Below, piece by piece: positions 43,301-52,222 of a DNA stretch of 64,000 bases. Source of the stretch: Chloroflexota bacterium (GTDB lineage: Bacteria > Chloroflexota > Anaerolineae > Aggregatilineales > J027). The DNA lies in the NCBI GenBank assembly GCA_013112715.1, contig JABFGB010000019.1:1-64000 (forward strand), read 5' to 3'. The notes beneath the pieces are model-generated. The model made no database searches. It was not told the origin of the DNA and saw only the letters and a program-made list of their open reading frames with translations. A program made the translations under genes and the position numbers. Each line of letters opens with the position of its first letter. Within the stretch, counting starts at the first letter, position 1.

Positions 43301-46300
43301 ACCATGATACGACCGACTTCCCCAGCACCTGCGGCCAATTGCAGGTATTGGCGGTCATCATCTAAAAGATAGACGTGAGCGTGATAGAGATCGAAGCTTT
43401 CTTTGGTCAGGTCAGCCACCGTTTGCAGCAGTTCGGTTTGATCCAAGATCGTGGTAGCAATTGCGCTCAGATCGGACACCACTTCAAGTTCGTTACCACG
43501 TTTTTCAGCACGTTCAAACTGGCGCACATTCGAGATAGACACACTCAATTGGTTCGCAATAATCAAGAGCGTGGCAACTTCTTCAGGGTTGAAGGCATTG
43601 GGCTGGTTGTGCTGCACATCCAAAACCCCAATCAACGATTGGCCTTGATACAGTGGAATTGCCACTTCACTTTGGGTATAGGGCAGCAGCGGGTTGGGCA
43701 GGAAATTTGGATCTTCGTGTACGTCATTGACGATAATTGGCTCAAGGGTACGTGCCGAACGAGCCACTAAGCTGCGTTCCGCATCCATTCCAATGCGATG
43801 GCGCTCACTCTTCATAAACGCCCCGGCTTCACCCAGCCCTTCCGCTACTACCAAGCTGTCCGTCTCAGGTTCGTAGGTGTAAATGTGGACATGATAGTAA
43901 CCTAACATTTCGCTCAGACTGGTGACTGTTTGGGTGAACAAGTCTTCTGTACTGAGCAAGGCTGCCAATTGCTGACCTAATTCAGTCGCCAATTGCTCCC
44001 GTTGTTGAGTACGGATACGCTGTGTAATATCGCGGGAGAAACCGAGTACCGCAAAGGGCTGATCATTTTCGTCCAGCAGCGCTAATTTCTGGGTATCCAT
44101 AATATGAGTCGTGCCATCAGCAAAGATGACCACGTCGTATGGATTATGAATGGCTTGCCCAGTTGTCAATACATAGTCGTCATCGGCGCGGAAACCACGA
44201 ATACCTTTATCTGGATTACCATAAATCAACTCTTCGGGAACGCCAATTCCGGCATCATCATTCCCGGTAACTTCCTCAATCGTCTTACCTAGATCCTTCG
44301 CAAACCCTTCGTTGACCAAAATGAAGCGATAGTGACGATCCTTCACAAAAATCCAGTCGGGTGTGGTGTCCAACACACTACGGAGGAGGGTGGCGTTACG
44401 CTCAATTTCGAGCAGCAACCGCTCACGCTCAGTGGTGTCAATCGCCAGACCAATCGTACCCACCAGCGCACCCTGTTCATCATAAATGGGAGCATAGCGG
44501 GTTTCAAAAATTGTGTCTCCCGCTTCAATAGTAGCGACAAATGCCTCACCTTGCAGTGATCGTTGAACGGCTTCCGTAGCAGCAGGATTATCCTTGTAGA
44601 GATCGAACACGGATGTCCCAACCAATTGGCCCGGTGCGAAGCCCTGTTGCTGAACACCAGAGCCTTCATATAGTGTGAGTATGCCATTTTGGTCATATGA
44701 GAACAGAATAACGGGCACTGCGCCCAACACAGTATTCAACTGGCGGGCGGTGCGTTGCGTTTCTTCAAACAAGCGACGCACCTCAACCAACGCGCTCAAT
44801 TGAGATTGAAACACGTCGTAGTAGAGAATTTCTTGCTGTGAGAAACTGTGATATTCAGGCCATGCCAGCGAAATAATCCCGATGCTGCGTTGGCCTGAAC
44901 TGAGGGGAATACTCGCATACGCATGGGTATTCAATGATTTCAGCGCTTCAATGTAGTCTGAGGAAAAACCAAAGTTTGGATCGGTGATATCCGATATAAG
45001 CTGCGTTGCATTGGTATTGGTTGTGTTCGCGCCAAGATCTGCTAGGTTGAGTCGCGTTCCTATAGGAAGGGCGGTTGATTGTTCCGAATTGCTGAAAGAG
45101 GCCACCAAATCAAGGAATTGCGGATTTTTGTTGTCAAAATAGAGCAGGCTGGAGCTTCCGGGATGATTCTTGAGGATGGGGCGGGCAAATGCCTCTAATA
45201 GCTCTTGTACGTTGCGAGAAGCAATCAAGGCACGTCCCGTATCGTAAATCAACTGATTTTGGGCTTCAGCCTCGCGCCGTTCCAAACTCAAGGACAGTTG
45301 GTTTGCGATATTTTCGGCCAGTAGGACTTCCTCATCCGTGAAGAAGTGCAGGTTAGTATTGTAGTTGAGGAAGATCACGCCGATAGCTGCATTGCCGATA
45401 ACCAGTGGAATGACCATAACCGATTTGACACCAAGAGCCTCCAAAATGGTCACGGGGAAATTCGGATAGGTACGGGCATTGTTCACCGTGACGACTTTGC
45501 GTTTTTCGATGGCCTCTAACCCATGTGGATAGGATTCGGCGGGGTCTTGGAAACTCTTTGCCAACTGGGTGGTCATCCCGGTACCAGCACCCACCACACC
45601 CTGCCACAGCCGTCGCTCACGATTGTAAGCCGAATAGAGGCTGTTGTCCGAGCCAAGTATTTCGATCATGACCCGCAGTACGTTTTCGAGGGCTTCTTCG
45701 TCATTTAACGTGGAGCGTAGGAATTCGTTGATGATATTGACGGCTTGGGCGTCCTTCAAACGACGTTGTGTCGCTTCAAATTGGCGCACGTTGTTGATAG
45801 CAACGGCCAATTGGTCACCGAGTGTGGTTAACACGCGGACATCTTCGTCCGTAAAGCGATTGATAACCGAGTCTTGAACGTCGAGCACCCCGATTACAAC
45901 ATCACCAGCGACCATCGGAATCGCCAACTCGGACTTGGTAGCAGGCAAAAGTGGGTTTGGCAAAAAGTCGGGGGCATCGGCAACGTTGTTGGATACCACC
46001 CCACGCCGGGTACGGGCGGCACGTGCCACTAAACTGAATTCCTGTTTGAGTGGAATACGGTGACCACTCGCCTTCATTACTTTACCCGGCTCACCTGCAC
46101 CCGCCGCCAAGACCAAGAAACTTTGGTCGGGGCTTAGGAGGTAAATATGGGCATGATAGAGCCTAAACTCATTCTTGGTAAGTTCGGCAACTGTATGGAG
46201 GAGGGAGTCTAAATCTTGAATGGAAGCCGCCGTCGCACTCACTTGGGCTACAATCGCCAATTCATTGGCCCGTTTTTCGGTCTCATCTACCGTGCGATAC

Positions 46301-48285
46301 TGCTCGGTGGCTTGGGCAACGAGGTCAGCAACTTCGCGCAACAGCGACAGTTCATATTCAGACCATTCGCGCGCTCGATCTTCAAGAACGAGGATATTCC
46401 CAATCGTTTCACCACGCAGGGTGATGGGTTGAAGGGCATAACTTTGTCCATCGCCCGCTTGTGCCGTTTCAGTTAGGACTGTTTCAGGGCCTAAAGGTTT
46501 GGTTTCTTCCAAATTGTACTTAAAACCAACCGCATCCCCGCGTGCTATGCTGGCAAGATAACCTTCCCAGTTTTGACGGGTCAGGCGGCGGTTAATATCG
46601 TCAGCGCGGCTCACCGCAGCACGGGTTTCTTCCAAGGCCCGAGTCGCACGCAAAATACCCGCCAATTGCGTCGCCATAGCACCGAAAGCGGGCAGATTTT
46701 CAGCCGTGAATGTACCTTCCACTTGCGACTGCATATCGAGCACGCCCAAAATATCCCCTGCAATAACAAGCGGGATGGCAGCTTCAGATCGGGTGAGAGG
46801 TAGCAATGGGTTGGGCTTGTGGTCAGGATTGTTGCGGGTATCCGTCACGACTACAGGCTGTTCAGTGGCAACTGCACGCGACACCAGTGATGTCTCATTC
46901 ATATCAAGTTGATGCCGCCGCGCCAGTAATTGTTGACCAGCCTCCCCCGTACCGGCCCGCAGAATGGCAAACCGCTTGGCTTCATCTAACAAATACACTT
47001 GAACATAATATAAGTCGAAACTGTCGCGGATAAAGTCTACAATGCTGGGCAAGAAGTCCTCACGGCCATAGAGACTGGTTGCCAAACGACCAACTTCCAA
47101 GGTGGTGGTGATGTCTTTAGTACGCTCGGTCACGCGGGCTTCCAATGAACCGATCAAACCTTCAAGCTGATCGGCCATTTGGTCAAAGGTACGTCCCAGC
47201 ACCCCAACTTCGTTTCGTTGGGGCATCCGAGAACGTTGGTTCAGTTGACCAGAGGCTAAACGGTTGGCAACACCTGTCAGATAACTGATGGGGCGGGATA
47301 ATCGGGTCGCCAAAAAGAATCCTGTGCCTGCAGCAATCAAAGTTGCTGCCACCCCGATCAAAATCGAGGTATTCCGCGACTCGCGTGAAGCCTGCAACGC
47401 TTCTTCAACGGATTGCTCCGCGATCAAACCTGCCTGTAATTCTGGAATCCAGCGATAAACACCGAATACATCAACATTGCGGTAGTCTGAATACTGGCCT
47501 GAACCGTTGGTTTGTCGAAGGGCTTGGTCAATACCTTCGCTACGATAGGCGCGTGTACGCTCAAATCCTTCATAACGACTATCGGTGAGGAGGAAGTTAT
47601 TTTCGAGGCTGACCAGATACGTTTCACCCGTATCCCCCAGACCACCGCGTTCCGTCATAATCGCGTTCAGTGTGTCAAGATTGAGCGGCGCGGCCATCAC
47701 ACCGACCAGTTCGCCCGCACTATTGATTAACTGGACCGTTTCATACATCGTCAACTCCCCACTCCCGATTTCATAATAGGGGGGTTGGATGTAGTTTACA
47801 TTGGTGATGCTACCCTGATAATACGGTTGCAGCGTCAGCACTTTGCCGATTTGAGTGTCATCCGAGGCGGCGACGATACGACCGTCTGGGGTGTAAAGAA
47901 TAAATTCCCGAAAATGGTCTGAAATATTCTTCTGAGCCAGCAGGGCATCGTTCAGGGCGGCTTGTATTTCGGGGTTGTCGTCGGGGGCAGCTAACAATTG
48001 AAGGATATTTTGATTCCGCACCGGATCACCAATCACGGACTCAAGTTCATTCTGTCCATTGCCTAACCACCGTTGCAGTTCTTGTTCCTTCAAGGTCGCA
48101 ACCGATTCAAGCTGACTCAAGATCTGATCTTCGGCTTGGTTGTTCGCTTGCTGAATCAAGATAGCGCTGATGATTACGATGGGCAGCACCGCTAACGAGA
48201 TAAAAGAAAGCACTAGACTCCAACGCAACTGTCGCCAGAGTGGGAGCCTATTTTGGGTCTCTGTTGGAGTACGCATTGCTTTCAT
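40351..48285 (-). CDS. Giant multi-GAF/PAS hybrid sensor histidine kinase
   Basis: A 2644-residue membrane sensor kinase. A first helix lies near 22-46, with a dCache-type external domain (about 50-300) and a second helix near 310-333. HAMP follows (about 335-385). Then come about ten GAF domains, seven with a PNPLLPxTRSE-like motif (near 490, 778, 1532, 1703, 1878, 2048, 2333) and three divergent ones. Three PAS domains lie near 1195, 1300 and 2130. HisKA (SMSHELRTPLNS, His near 2416) and HATPase (NAAKF, DTGMGIP, GGTGLGLAI) form the C-terminus. There is no receiver or Hpt domain. It is the last gene of a four-gene operon with two solute-binding lipoproteins. Confidence 0.95.
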   Translation of the reverse strand: MKAMRTPTETQNRLPLWRQLRWSLVLSFISLAVLPIVIISAILIQQANNQAEDQILSQLESVATLKEQELQRWLGNGQNELESVIGDPVRNQNILQLLAAPDDNPEIQAALNDALLAQKNISDHFREFILYTPDGRIVAASDDTQIGKVLTLQPYYQGSITNVNYIQPPYYEIGSGELTMYETVQLINSAGELVGVMAAPLNLDTLNAIMTERGGLGDTGETYLVSLENNFLLTDSRYEGFERTRAYRSEGIDQALRQTNGSGQYSDYRNVDVFGVYRWIPELQAGLIAEQSVEEALQASRESRNTSILIGVAATLIAAGTGFFLATRLSRPISYLTGVANRLASGQLNQRSRMPQRNEVGVLGRTFDQMADQLEGLIGSLEARVTERTKDITTTLEVGRLATSLYGREDFLPSIVDFIRDSFDLYYVQVYLLDEAKRFAILRAGTGEAGQQLLARRHQLDMNETSLVSRAVATEQPVVVTDTRNNPDHKPNPLLPLTRSEAAIPLVIAGDILGVLDMQSQVEGTFTAENLPAFGAMATQLAGILRATRALEETRAAVSRADDINRRLTRQNWEGYLASIARGDAVGFKYNLEETKPLGPETVLTETAQAGDGQSYALQPITLRGETIGNILVLEDRAREWSEYELSLLREVADLVAQATEQYRTVDETEKRANELAIVAQVSATAASIQDLDSLLHTVAELTKNEFRLYHAHIYLLSPDQSFLVLAAGAGEPGKVMKASGHRIPLKQEFSLVARAARTRRGVVSNNVADAPDFLPNPLLPATKSELAIPMVAGDVVIGVLDVQDSVINRFTDEDVRVLTTLGDQLAVAINNVRQFEATQRRLKDAQAVNIINEFLRSTLNDEEALENVLRVMIEILGSDNSLYSAYNRERRLWQGVVGAGTGMTTQLAKSFQDPAESYPHGLEAIEKRKVVTVNNARTYPNFPVTILEALGVKSVMVIPLVIGNAAIGVIFLNYNTNLHFFTDEEVLLAENIANQLSLSLERREAEAQNQLIYDTGRALIASRNVQELLEAFARPILKNHPGSSSLLYFDNKNPQFLDLVASFSNSEQSTALPIGTRLNLADLGANTTNTNATQLISDITDPNFGFSSDYIEALKSLNTHAYASIPLSSGQRSIGIISLAWPEYHSFSQQEILYYDVFQSQLSALVEVRRLFEETQRTARQLNTVLGAVPVILFSYDQNGILTLYEGSGVQQQGFAPGQLVGTSVFDLYKDNPAATEAVQRSLQGEAFVATIEAGDTIFETRYAPIYDEQGALVGTIGLAIDTTERERLLLEIERNATLLRSVLDTTPDWIFVKDRHYRFILVNEGFAKDLGKTIEEVTGNDDAGIGVPEELIYGNPDKGIRGFRADDDYVLTTGQAIHNPYDVVIFADGTTHIMDTQKLALLDENDQPFAVLGFSRDITQRIRTQQREQLATELGQQLAALLSTEDLFTQTVTSLSEMLGYYHVHIYTYEPETDSLVVAEGLGEAGAFMKSERHRIGMDAERSLVARSARTLEPIIVNDVHEDPNFLPNPLLPYTQSEVAIPLYQGQSLIGVLDVQHNQPNAFNPEEVATLLIIANQLSVSISNVRQFERAEKRGNELEVVSDLSAIATTILDQTELLQTVADLTKESFDLYHAHVYLLDDDRQYLQLAAGAGEVGRIMVTERRRIALHHPHSLVALAARNAEGVISNDVTESADFLPNPLLPDTRSEMAIPMMVAGEVIGVLDVQSAEINRFTNEDLNIQTALASQLAVAVTNARAFEERRRAEASLAKRAAEIEAVAQVGIAASTILDVNQLLSTVSNLAKQRFNLYHAHIYLLDEATQNLVLAAGAGDVGKRMVAEGRTISLNQSTSLVARAARSAEAVIANDVILNEDFLPNPLLPDTRSEMALPMIVGGQVIGVLDVQSDQLDYFSQDDVQVQSTLASQLAVAVANARAFQSADERAKELALVNELGVGITSILDPEQLITQVAEEMARSFDLYHIHIFVADEMGQELTLAATHGRTTSQYTREGYKIRLDEEMSLVTRAAIERRSMIANNVREEPYFLSSPFLPETRSEICLPMIVGDQLIGVIDIQSDVLNRFKDQDVLILATLASQIATAISNARAFQNVEAARAEVSRIFNLSADMIGSAGFDGYFRSLNPAWTRTLGWSTEELFSKPYMEFVHPEDRERTQDGYASELERGTPTISFENRYQCKDGSYKWISWNAIPILDEQTTYFVARDVTEQKVAERRERLANELGQQLSALLQEEALLKETVEQLTQAFGYYHTQIYLVDEEGKRLVLREGVGRAGEIMKQQQHSIPLRAERSLVARAGRTMQPVVAEDVALDPNYLPNPLLPYTRAEVAIPVFAGDRLMGVLDVQHNTPGFFDPGQVRTLLVVASQLAVALSNAQLYAEQLRATEQLRELDRLKNEFLASMSHELRTPLNSIIGYAEVILDGLDGPLNDEMEEDVHSIHQSGKLLLSLINDILDLAKIEAGQMELEYEPVDIPSFLAKAVESSQILVKDKPVEMRSEVTREVSELDQFEADPIRLQQIVNNLLSNAAKFTEQGSITAKARLENGSVIISVADTGMGIPQEKLNIIFERFRQADQSSTRRAGGTGLGLAITRQLIEMHGGDIWVESELGKGTTFSFSIPLERRKEPAGD

Positions 48286-48324
48286 AGGTTTACTTCTTTC
48301 CCAACATGATGACTTATGAGGCTG

Positions 48325-49350
48325 CTAATTTCCGTGAACTTTATCAATAAACGAATTGTTATACGCAGCAGAAACATCAATAGGATTGCTTAAAATCGCT
48401 TGATCTACAAGAACTTGATGAGTAAAAACCCATACATCTGGCTGCATTATTCCAATCTGGGTAGAGGGCGGTTTAATCAATGGAATCATAGCGCGAAGGT
48501 GTTCTAGCTGATCCTCTTTATCCAAATTAGCATTGTACGACAGGGTTAAATCTATAGCTTTTTCCGGGTTGGCAAGAACATCGTCCAACCCCAACTTGAT
48601 TGCTCGAACTAATTTTTCCACAACTTCGGGTCGTTCAGAAATCATCTGCTCAGTGGTGACAATAACAAAATCATAATTGTTCACCCCATAATCACTATAC
48701 AAAATCACATTTGCTTCCTGTCCAGCCTGAACTACCATAACCCCTTCATTGATGATCCACGCACCGAGAACATCAATGTCGCCTTCCAAAAGTGGCTCTA
48801 TCCCAAAAGTGGTTCTATCAACAAGATTGATTTCTGAGGCATCAATTGACTGGGAGGCAAGGAGGCTAAGGTAGATCGGTTGCGCATCTGGTGCGATAGA
48901 AACCGTTTTTCCAATAAGGTCTTGTGGACGGGAAATTGCCTTCTCTCTTAATGAAATCAAAGCCGCAGGGCTTCGTTGAAGGACTGTCATTACACCAACA
49001 ACCGGTTTCCCTTCTGAACGTGCCAGCAATATACTGGCCGCATCGGAAAGAATAAAGTCTGCTCGCCCTGCCAGTAGCTCATCAATAGGATTCACGAATT
49101 GATTATTAACAAATCCGCCTTCAATCAATTCGACGTTCAAATTCTCTCTATGAAAGTGTCCATTTTTGACGGCAGCATAAAGCCCTACGGAAGAGTATTC
49201 GTGCGTCCAGTTCATCTGTAGGCGCACATTCGTGGCGGCCTCGTTATTCCGAGTGTCGTTTTTCTTGTCCGACTTGCACCCAATCAGCGATAGACTGCCA
49301 ACGATCAGTAGAATGGCGACTGTAAAAAATGATGTTTTTGTTCTAAGCAT
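48325..49350 (-). CDS. NMT1/ThiY/SsuA-like solute-binding lipoprotein
   Basis: A 341-residue lipoprotein (LLIVGSLSLIGC lipobox). The start VRLQMNWTHEYSSVGLYAAV is typical of the NMT1/SsuA/ThiY periplasmic-binding fold, as is the DFILSDAASILLARSEGKPV segment. The family binds pyrimidine precursors, sulfonates, nitrate or similar. No transporter permease or ATPase is nearby. It overlaps the upstream HAMP-GAF gene by eight bases and ends 39 bases before the giant kinase. A ligand-presenting role for sensor proteins rather than transport is inferred. Confidence 0.85.
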   Translation of the reverse strand: MLRTKTSFFTVAILLIVGSLSLIGCKSDKKNDTRNNEAATNVRLQMNWTHEYSSVGLYAAVKNGHFHRENLNVELIEGGFVNNQFVNPIDELLAGRADFILSDAASILLARSEGKPVVGVMTVLQRSPAALISLREKAISRPQDLIGKTVSIAPDAQPIYLSLLASQSIDASEINLVDRTTFGIEPLLEGDIDVLGAWIINEGVMVVQAGQEANVILYSDYGVNNYDFVIVTTEQMISERPEVVEKLVRAIKLGLDDVLANPEKAIDLTLSYNANLDKEDQLEHLRAMIPLIKPPSTQIGIMQPDVWVFTHQVLVDQAILSNPIDVSAAYNNSFIDKVHGN

Positions 49351-50881
49351 TCTCTGGCTCTTGTTCTACGATGAGGTTTTCTCGATCGTCACTAGATAAA
49401 GTATTTTCCGTCAATCGAAGTTCAATGGCTGTATGTGGAACTCGCAAGGCTTTACCAAGCTCACGAATCGTAGATTGCAAAATTTCGTCTATACTCACAG
49501 CAGTCTGAATCTTCTGGGTAATATTACCAATCGTGCGCTCGCGGCGACTGGTACGCTCTGCTACCTCGTACAACGTCGCATTATTCAAAGCAATTGCCAC
49601 TTGTGTCGCTAGAATTTCCATTAATGATAATGTTTCAGGCAAAAAGTGGTCAAATTCATCACTTTGAACGTCCAGCACGCCTAATAGACGACCACGCGCA
49701 ACCAGCGGCACAGCCAATTCGGATCGGGTGTTGGGAAGTAAGGGGTGAGGCAAAAAGTCTACGGTTTCAGTCACATTATTGACCACTACCCCAGCACGAG
49801 TACGTGCCGCACGGGCCACAATACTGCGAAGATTATTGACACTGATGACACGGCCTTCGGTGACCATCTGACGACCCACATGACCTGCGCCCGCCGTCAA
49901 GACGAGTGCCTCAGATTTAGGGTCATACATAAAAATATGCGCATGATAGAGGTCAAAACGCTCCTTAATCATGTCCGTCACGTCTTGCAGCAACCGATCT
50001 ACTTCAAGGATCGTACCGACTTGGGTGTTTACAGCAAACACGGCTTCCAGTTCGCGGGTGCGGGCTTGGACACGCTCCTCAAGAGACGAAAATGATCTTT
50101 GTAGTTGCTCGGTCATGCTGTTGAATGACTGCGCTAAGTTACTCAATTCATCCCGCCCCCCAACATTGGCTCGCTTAGAAAAATCGCCTGCCTGAATCTC
50201 ACGAGTGGTGGCAATGAGATTTGCCAAAGGACGGGTTACACTGAGTGTCGTGATAATCGAAACAATCAAGGCAATGAGGACCCCAACCACCGAGATAGCG
50301 ATCACGAAAGTGCGGAACTGATTTTGGGTATCGGTGGACTGCCGAATGGCTTCCGTCACGTCGGTTGAAACATTGCTTCCCAATTCATCAACATCGGCGA
50401 GGAAACGACGCTCTACCGACGCCAAATCGGTATGGCGAATACTTTGGGCACGTGTCCACTCACTCGCTCGAACTTGAGCAATCACTTCATCCACATAGGA
50501 CAATAATTCAGTCCCCAACCCCCCAATAGATTGGGTCAGTTGGGTATTTTCTTCTTGGGTACTGCTGCTCGTGCCTAATGTCTCAGCTTGGATGTTTGCC
50601 AAACGCGCCTCAAAATCACTGCGGTTAGCTGCTAGATTGGTATCAATCAGGCTGGATTGGCGGGTTAACAACAAACGGTCAATCGTTGAGGCCATACTCA
50701 ACCAACTGACGCGCAGATTGTTGGCTTGATTAATGTCATCCGAGCCATTTTGAATGTCATCCACTGTAGTCTCAGCAGATTGAGTAAAAAGCAGGGCAAT
50801 AGCACCCATGACGAGCAGCAGCAGCACGAGTAATGTGAAAATCAGAGCGATACGCTGCCTAATTGAAAATCGGAATCGCAT
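49343..50881 (-). CDS. HAMP-GAF membrane sensor lacking a kinase domain
   Basis: A 512-residue protein. Helix 1 near 10-32 (IALIFTLLVLLLLVMGAIAL) and helix 2 near 187-212 flank a four-helix-bundle-type external domain of about 150 residues. HAMP follows (SVTRPLANLIATTREIQAGD), then a coiled linker and one GAF domain (about 290-445) with the PHPLLPNTRSELAVPLV motif shared with the giant kinase. The end is a short helical stretch after the GAF (near 450-512), similar to linkers that precede output domains, but no output is present. It must act through partners. Its closest partner by context is the giant kinase. Confidence 0.87.
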   Translation of the reverse strand: MRFRFSIRQRIALIFTLLVLLLLVMGAIALLFTQSAETTVDDIQNGSDDINQANNLRVSWLSMASTIDRLLLTRQSSLIDTNLAANRSDFEARLANIQAETLGTSSSTQEENTQLTQSIGGLGTELLSYVDEVIAQVRASEWTRAQSIRHTDLASVERRFLADVDELGSNVSTDVTEAIRQSTDTQNQFRTFVIAISVVGVLIALIVSIITTLSVTRPLANLIATTREIQAGDFSKRANVGGRDELSNLAQSFNSMTEQLQRSFSSLEERVQARTRELEAVFAVNTQVGTILEVDRLLQDVTDMIKERFDLYHAHIFMYDPKSEALVLTAGAGHVGRQMVTEGRVISVNNLRSIVARAARTRAGVVVNNVTETVDFLPHPLLPNTRSELAVPLVARGRLLGVLDVQSDEFDHFLPETLSLMEILATQVAIALNNATLYEVAERTSRRERTIGNITQKIQTAVSIDEILQSTIRELGKALRVPHTAIELRLTENTLSSDDRENLIVEQEPENA

Positions 50882-50933
50882 TACTGCCTCCCAACAAAAT
50901 GAATTGCACTGCTTTAGAGAGTCATAGAATCCC

Positions 50934-51893
50934 CTAGCGACTAATCACCGCTAGATCAACCGGGATATAACTTTCAACGGTCTCACCTTTTAGTACCTTG
51001 TCAGCAGTCTCGACCCCAATACGGCCCATTTCAGCAGGTTGCTGGGCAATGGTTGCCAAAAGATCGCCTGCGTCAATCGCCTCAATCGCACCTTCAGTCC
51101 CATCGAAGCCCACAAATTTAATGTCAGCAGCGCGACCCGCTTCTTTGGCGGCATCAATCGCACCTAAAATCATCTCATCATTGTGGGCAAACACACCTGC
51201 GATTTCTGGGTTATCGGCTAATATTTGGGCAAAAACGGTCTTACCTTCTTCGCGGCTGAAATTGGCGGTCTGCTGCACAATAACGTCAATGTCGGCATAG
51301 GTGGCGATTTTTTCATTAAATCCCCTGCCGCGATCTTGTGCTGCCGAGGTGCCTTCAATCCCTTGCAACTCAACAACATTACCCGCGCTGTTAATATTGG
51401 TCGCCAAGTATTCAGCGGCCATAGAACCACCTGCCACATTATCGGAGGCAACGTGGGCGACGACATCTCCACCGGAAGCACTGCGGTCAATCGTGAAAAC
51501 CGGAATACCCGCAGCATTGGCCGCTTGAATGGCAGGAACAATGCCATCCCCATCCACTGGATTAATGAGCAGGGCATTGACGGGTTGAGCGATTAAATTT
51601 TGTGCCTGTGTAATCTGGGTGGCAACATCGTTCTTGGCGTCTTCCACCACGAGGGTGATGCCGAGCCGGGTTGCGGCGCTTTGAGCACCTTCTTGCACCG
51701 AGACAAAAAATGGGTTACTTAAATCGGAGAGCAAAAGCCCTACCGTAAAGGTCTCCGGCGTCGCGTTCTTAGAATCCGAGGAATCATCGTCTTTGTCATC
51801 ATCATTGCAACCTGTAACAGCAAGCAGCAGGAGTAGGAGAATCAACACAAGTGAACCGAGCTTACTAGATTTGGACTTCAAAGACTCGGACAT
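50934..51893 (-). CDS. RbsB-type sugar-binding lipoprotein
   Basis: A 319-residue lipoprotein (LLLLLLAVTGC lipobox) with an Asp/Ser-rich linker. The type I periplasmic binding fold is clear: VGLLLSDLSNPFFVSVQEGA, ALLINPVDGDGIVPAIQAAN, AGIPVFTIDRSASGGDVVAH and IAGVFAHNDEMILGAIDAA match ribose/galactose-binding proteins. No ABC sugar transporter genes are near. It is the first gene of a four-gene operon with two sensor proteins. An AGGAGGGGG site precedes the ATG. A signalling role, like that of LuxP or TorT with their kinases, is an inference. Confidence 0.9.
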   Translation of the reverse strand: MSESLKSKSSKLGSLVLILLLLLLAVTGCNDDDKDDDSSDSKNATPETFTVGLLLSDLSNPFFVSVQEGAQSAATRLGITLVVEDAKNDVATQITQAQNLIAQPVNALLINPVDGDGIVPAIQAANAAGIPVFTIDRSASGGDVVAHVASDNVAGGSMAAEYLATNINSAGNVVELQGIEGTSAAQDRGRGFNEKIATYADIDVIVQQTANFSREEGKTVFAQILADNPEIAGVFAHNDEMILGAIDAAKEAGRAADIKFVGFDGTEGAIEAIDAGDLLATIAQQPAEMGRIGVETADKVLKGETVESYIPVDLAVISR

Positions 51894-51950
51894 GAACCCC
51901 CTCCTTATAGTTATGGTCTTACAAACAAAGAAATTTGATGAGGCATATTC

Positions 51951-51981
51951 ATTATATTTTACATTTTTTACTCAGACTCAA
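51951..51981 (-). promoter_or_regulatory. Possible promoter of the sensory operon
   Basis: On the minus strand TATAAT (51956-51951) is 19 bases downstream of TTGAGT (51981-51976). The spacer is long, so strength is uncertain. A start near 51945 would leave a leader of about 50 bases. Confidence 0.35.
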
Positions 51982-52027
51982 TTTAGCCGTCTCGCCTAAA
52001 AATGAGTGATGAATGACTACTTTTTGT

Positions 52028-52043
52028 CAGTTCTTATGAACTG
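52028..52043. repeat. Inverted repeat CAGTTC-N4-GAACTG
   Basis: A perfect six-base inverted repeat with a four-base centre. It may be an operator for the sensory operon or a small hairpin. No protein is assigned to it. Confidence 0.4.
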
Positions 52044-52222
52044 CGATTGTAAGCCCCTTTCGATAATAATCAAAAGGAAACCCTTAAGAAACTATTATAT
52101 AAATGACCGGATTCAATGGAACGCTAACTTTATTTTATGCAAAGTGGTCAATCTGTGTCAAGTTGTGAGGAGGTTTTAGGATTGTTCAGAAACCGTTATG
52201 CCTCCTGTTGAACTCGCTTTTG

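Larger units (their letters stand above)
51894..52222. other. Intergenic region upstream of the sensory operon
   Basis: About 330 bases between two minus-strand genes. It holds a possible operon promoter (51951-51981), an inverted repeat CAGTTC-N4-GAACTG (52028-52043) and several AT-rich words (TATATAAT near 52094). No open frame of note is seen. The inverted repeat lies about 85 bases upstream of the possible -10, so it could be an operator or a small hairpin. Confidence 0.5.

Noticed and set aside
41040..47800. Many plus-strand open frames opposite the giant kinase
   Set aside because: They are antisense shadows of repeated GAF coding sequence, without ribosome sites or recognisable domains.
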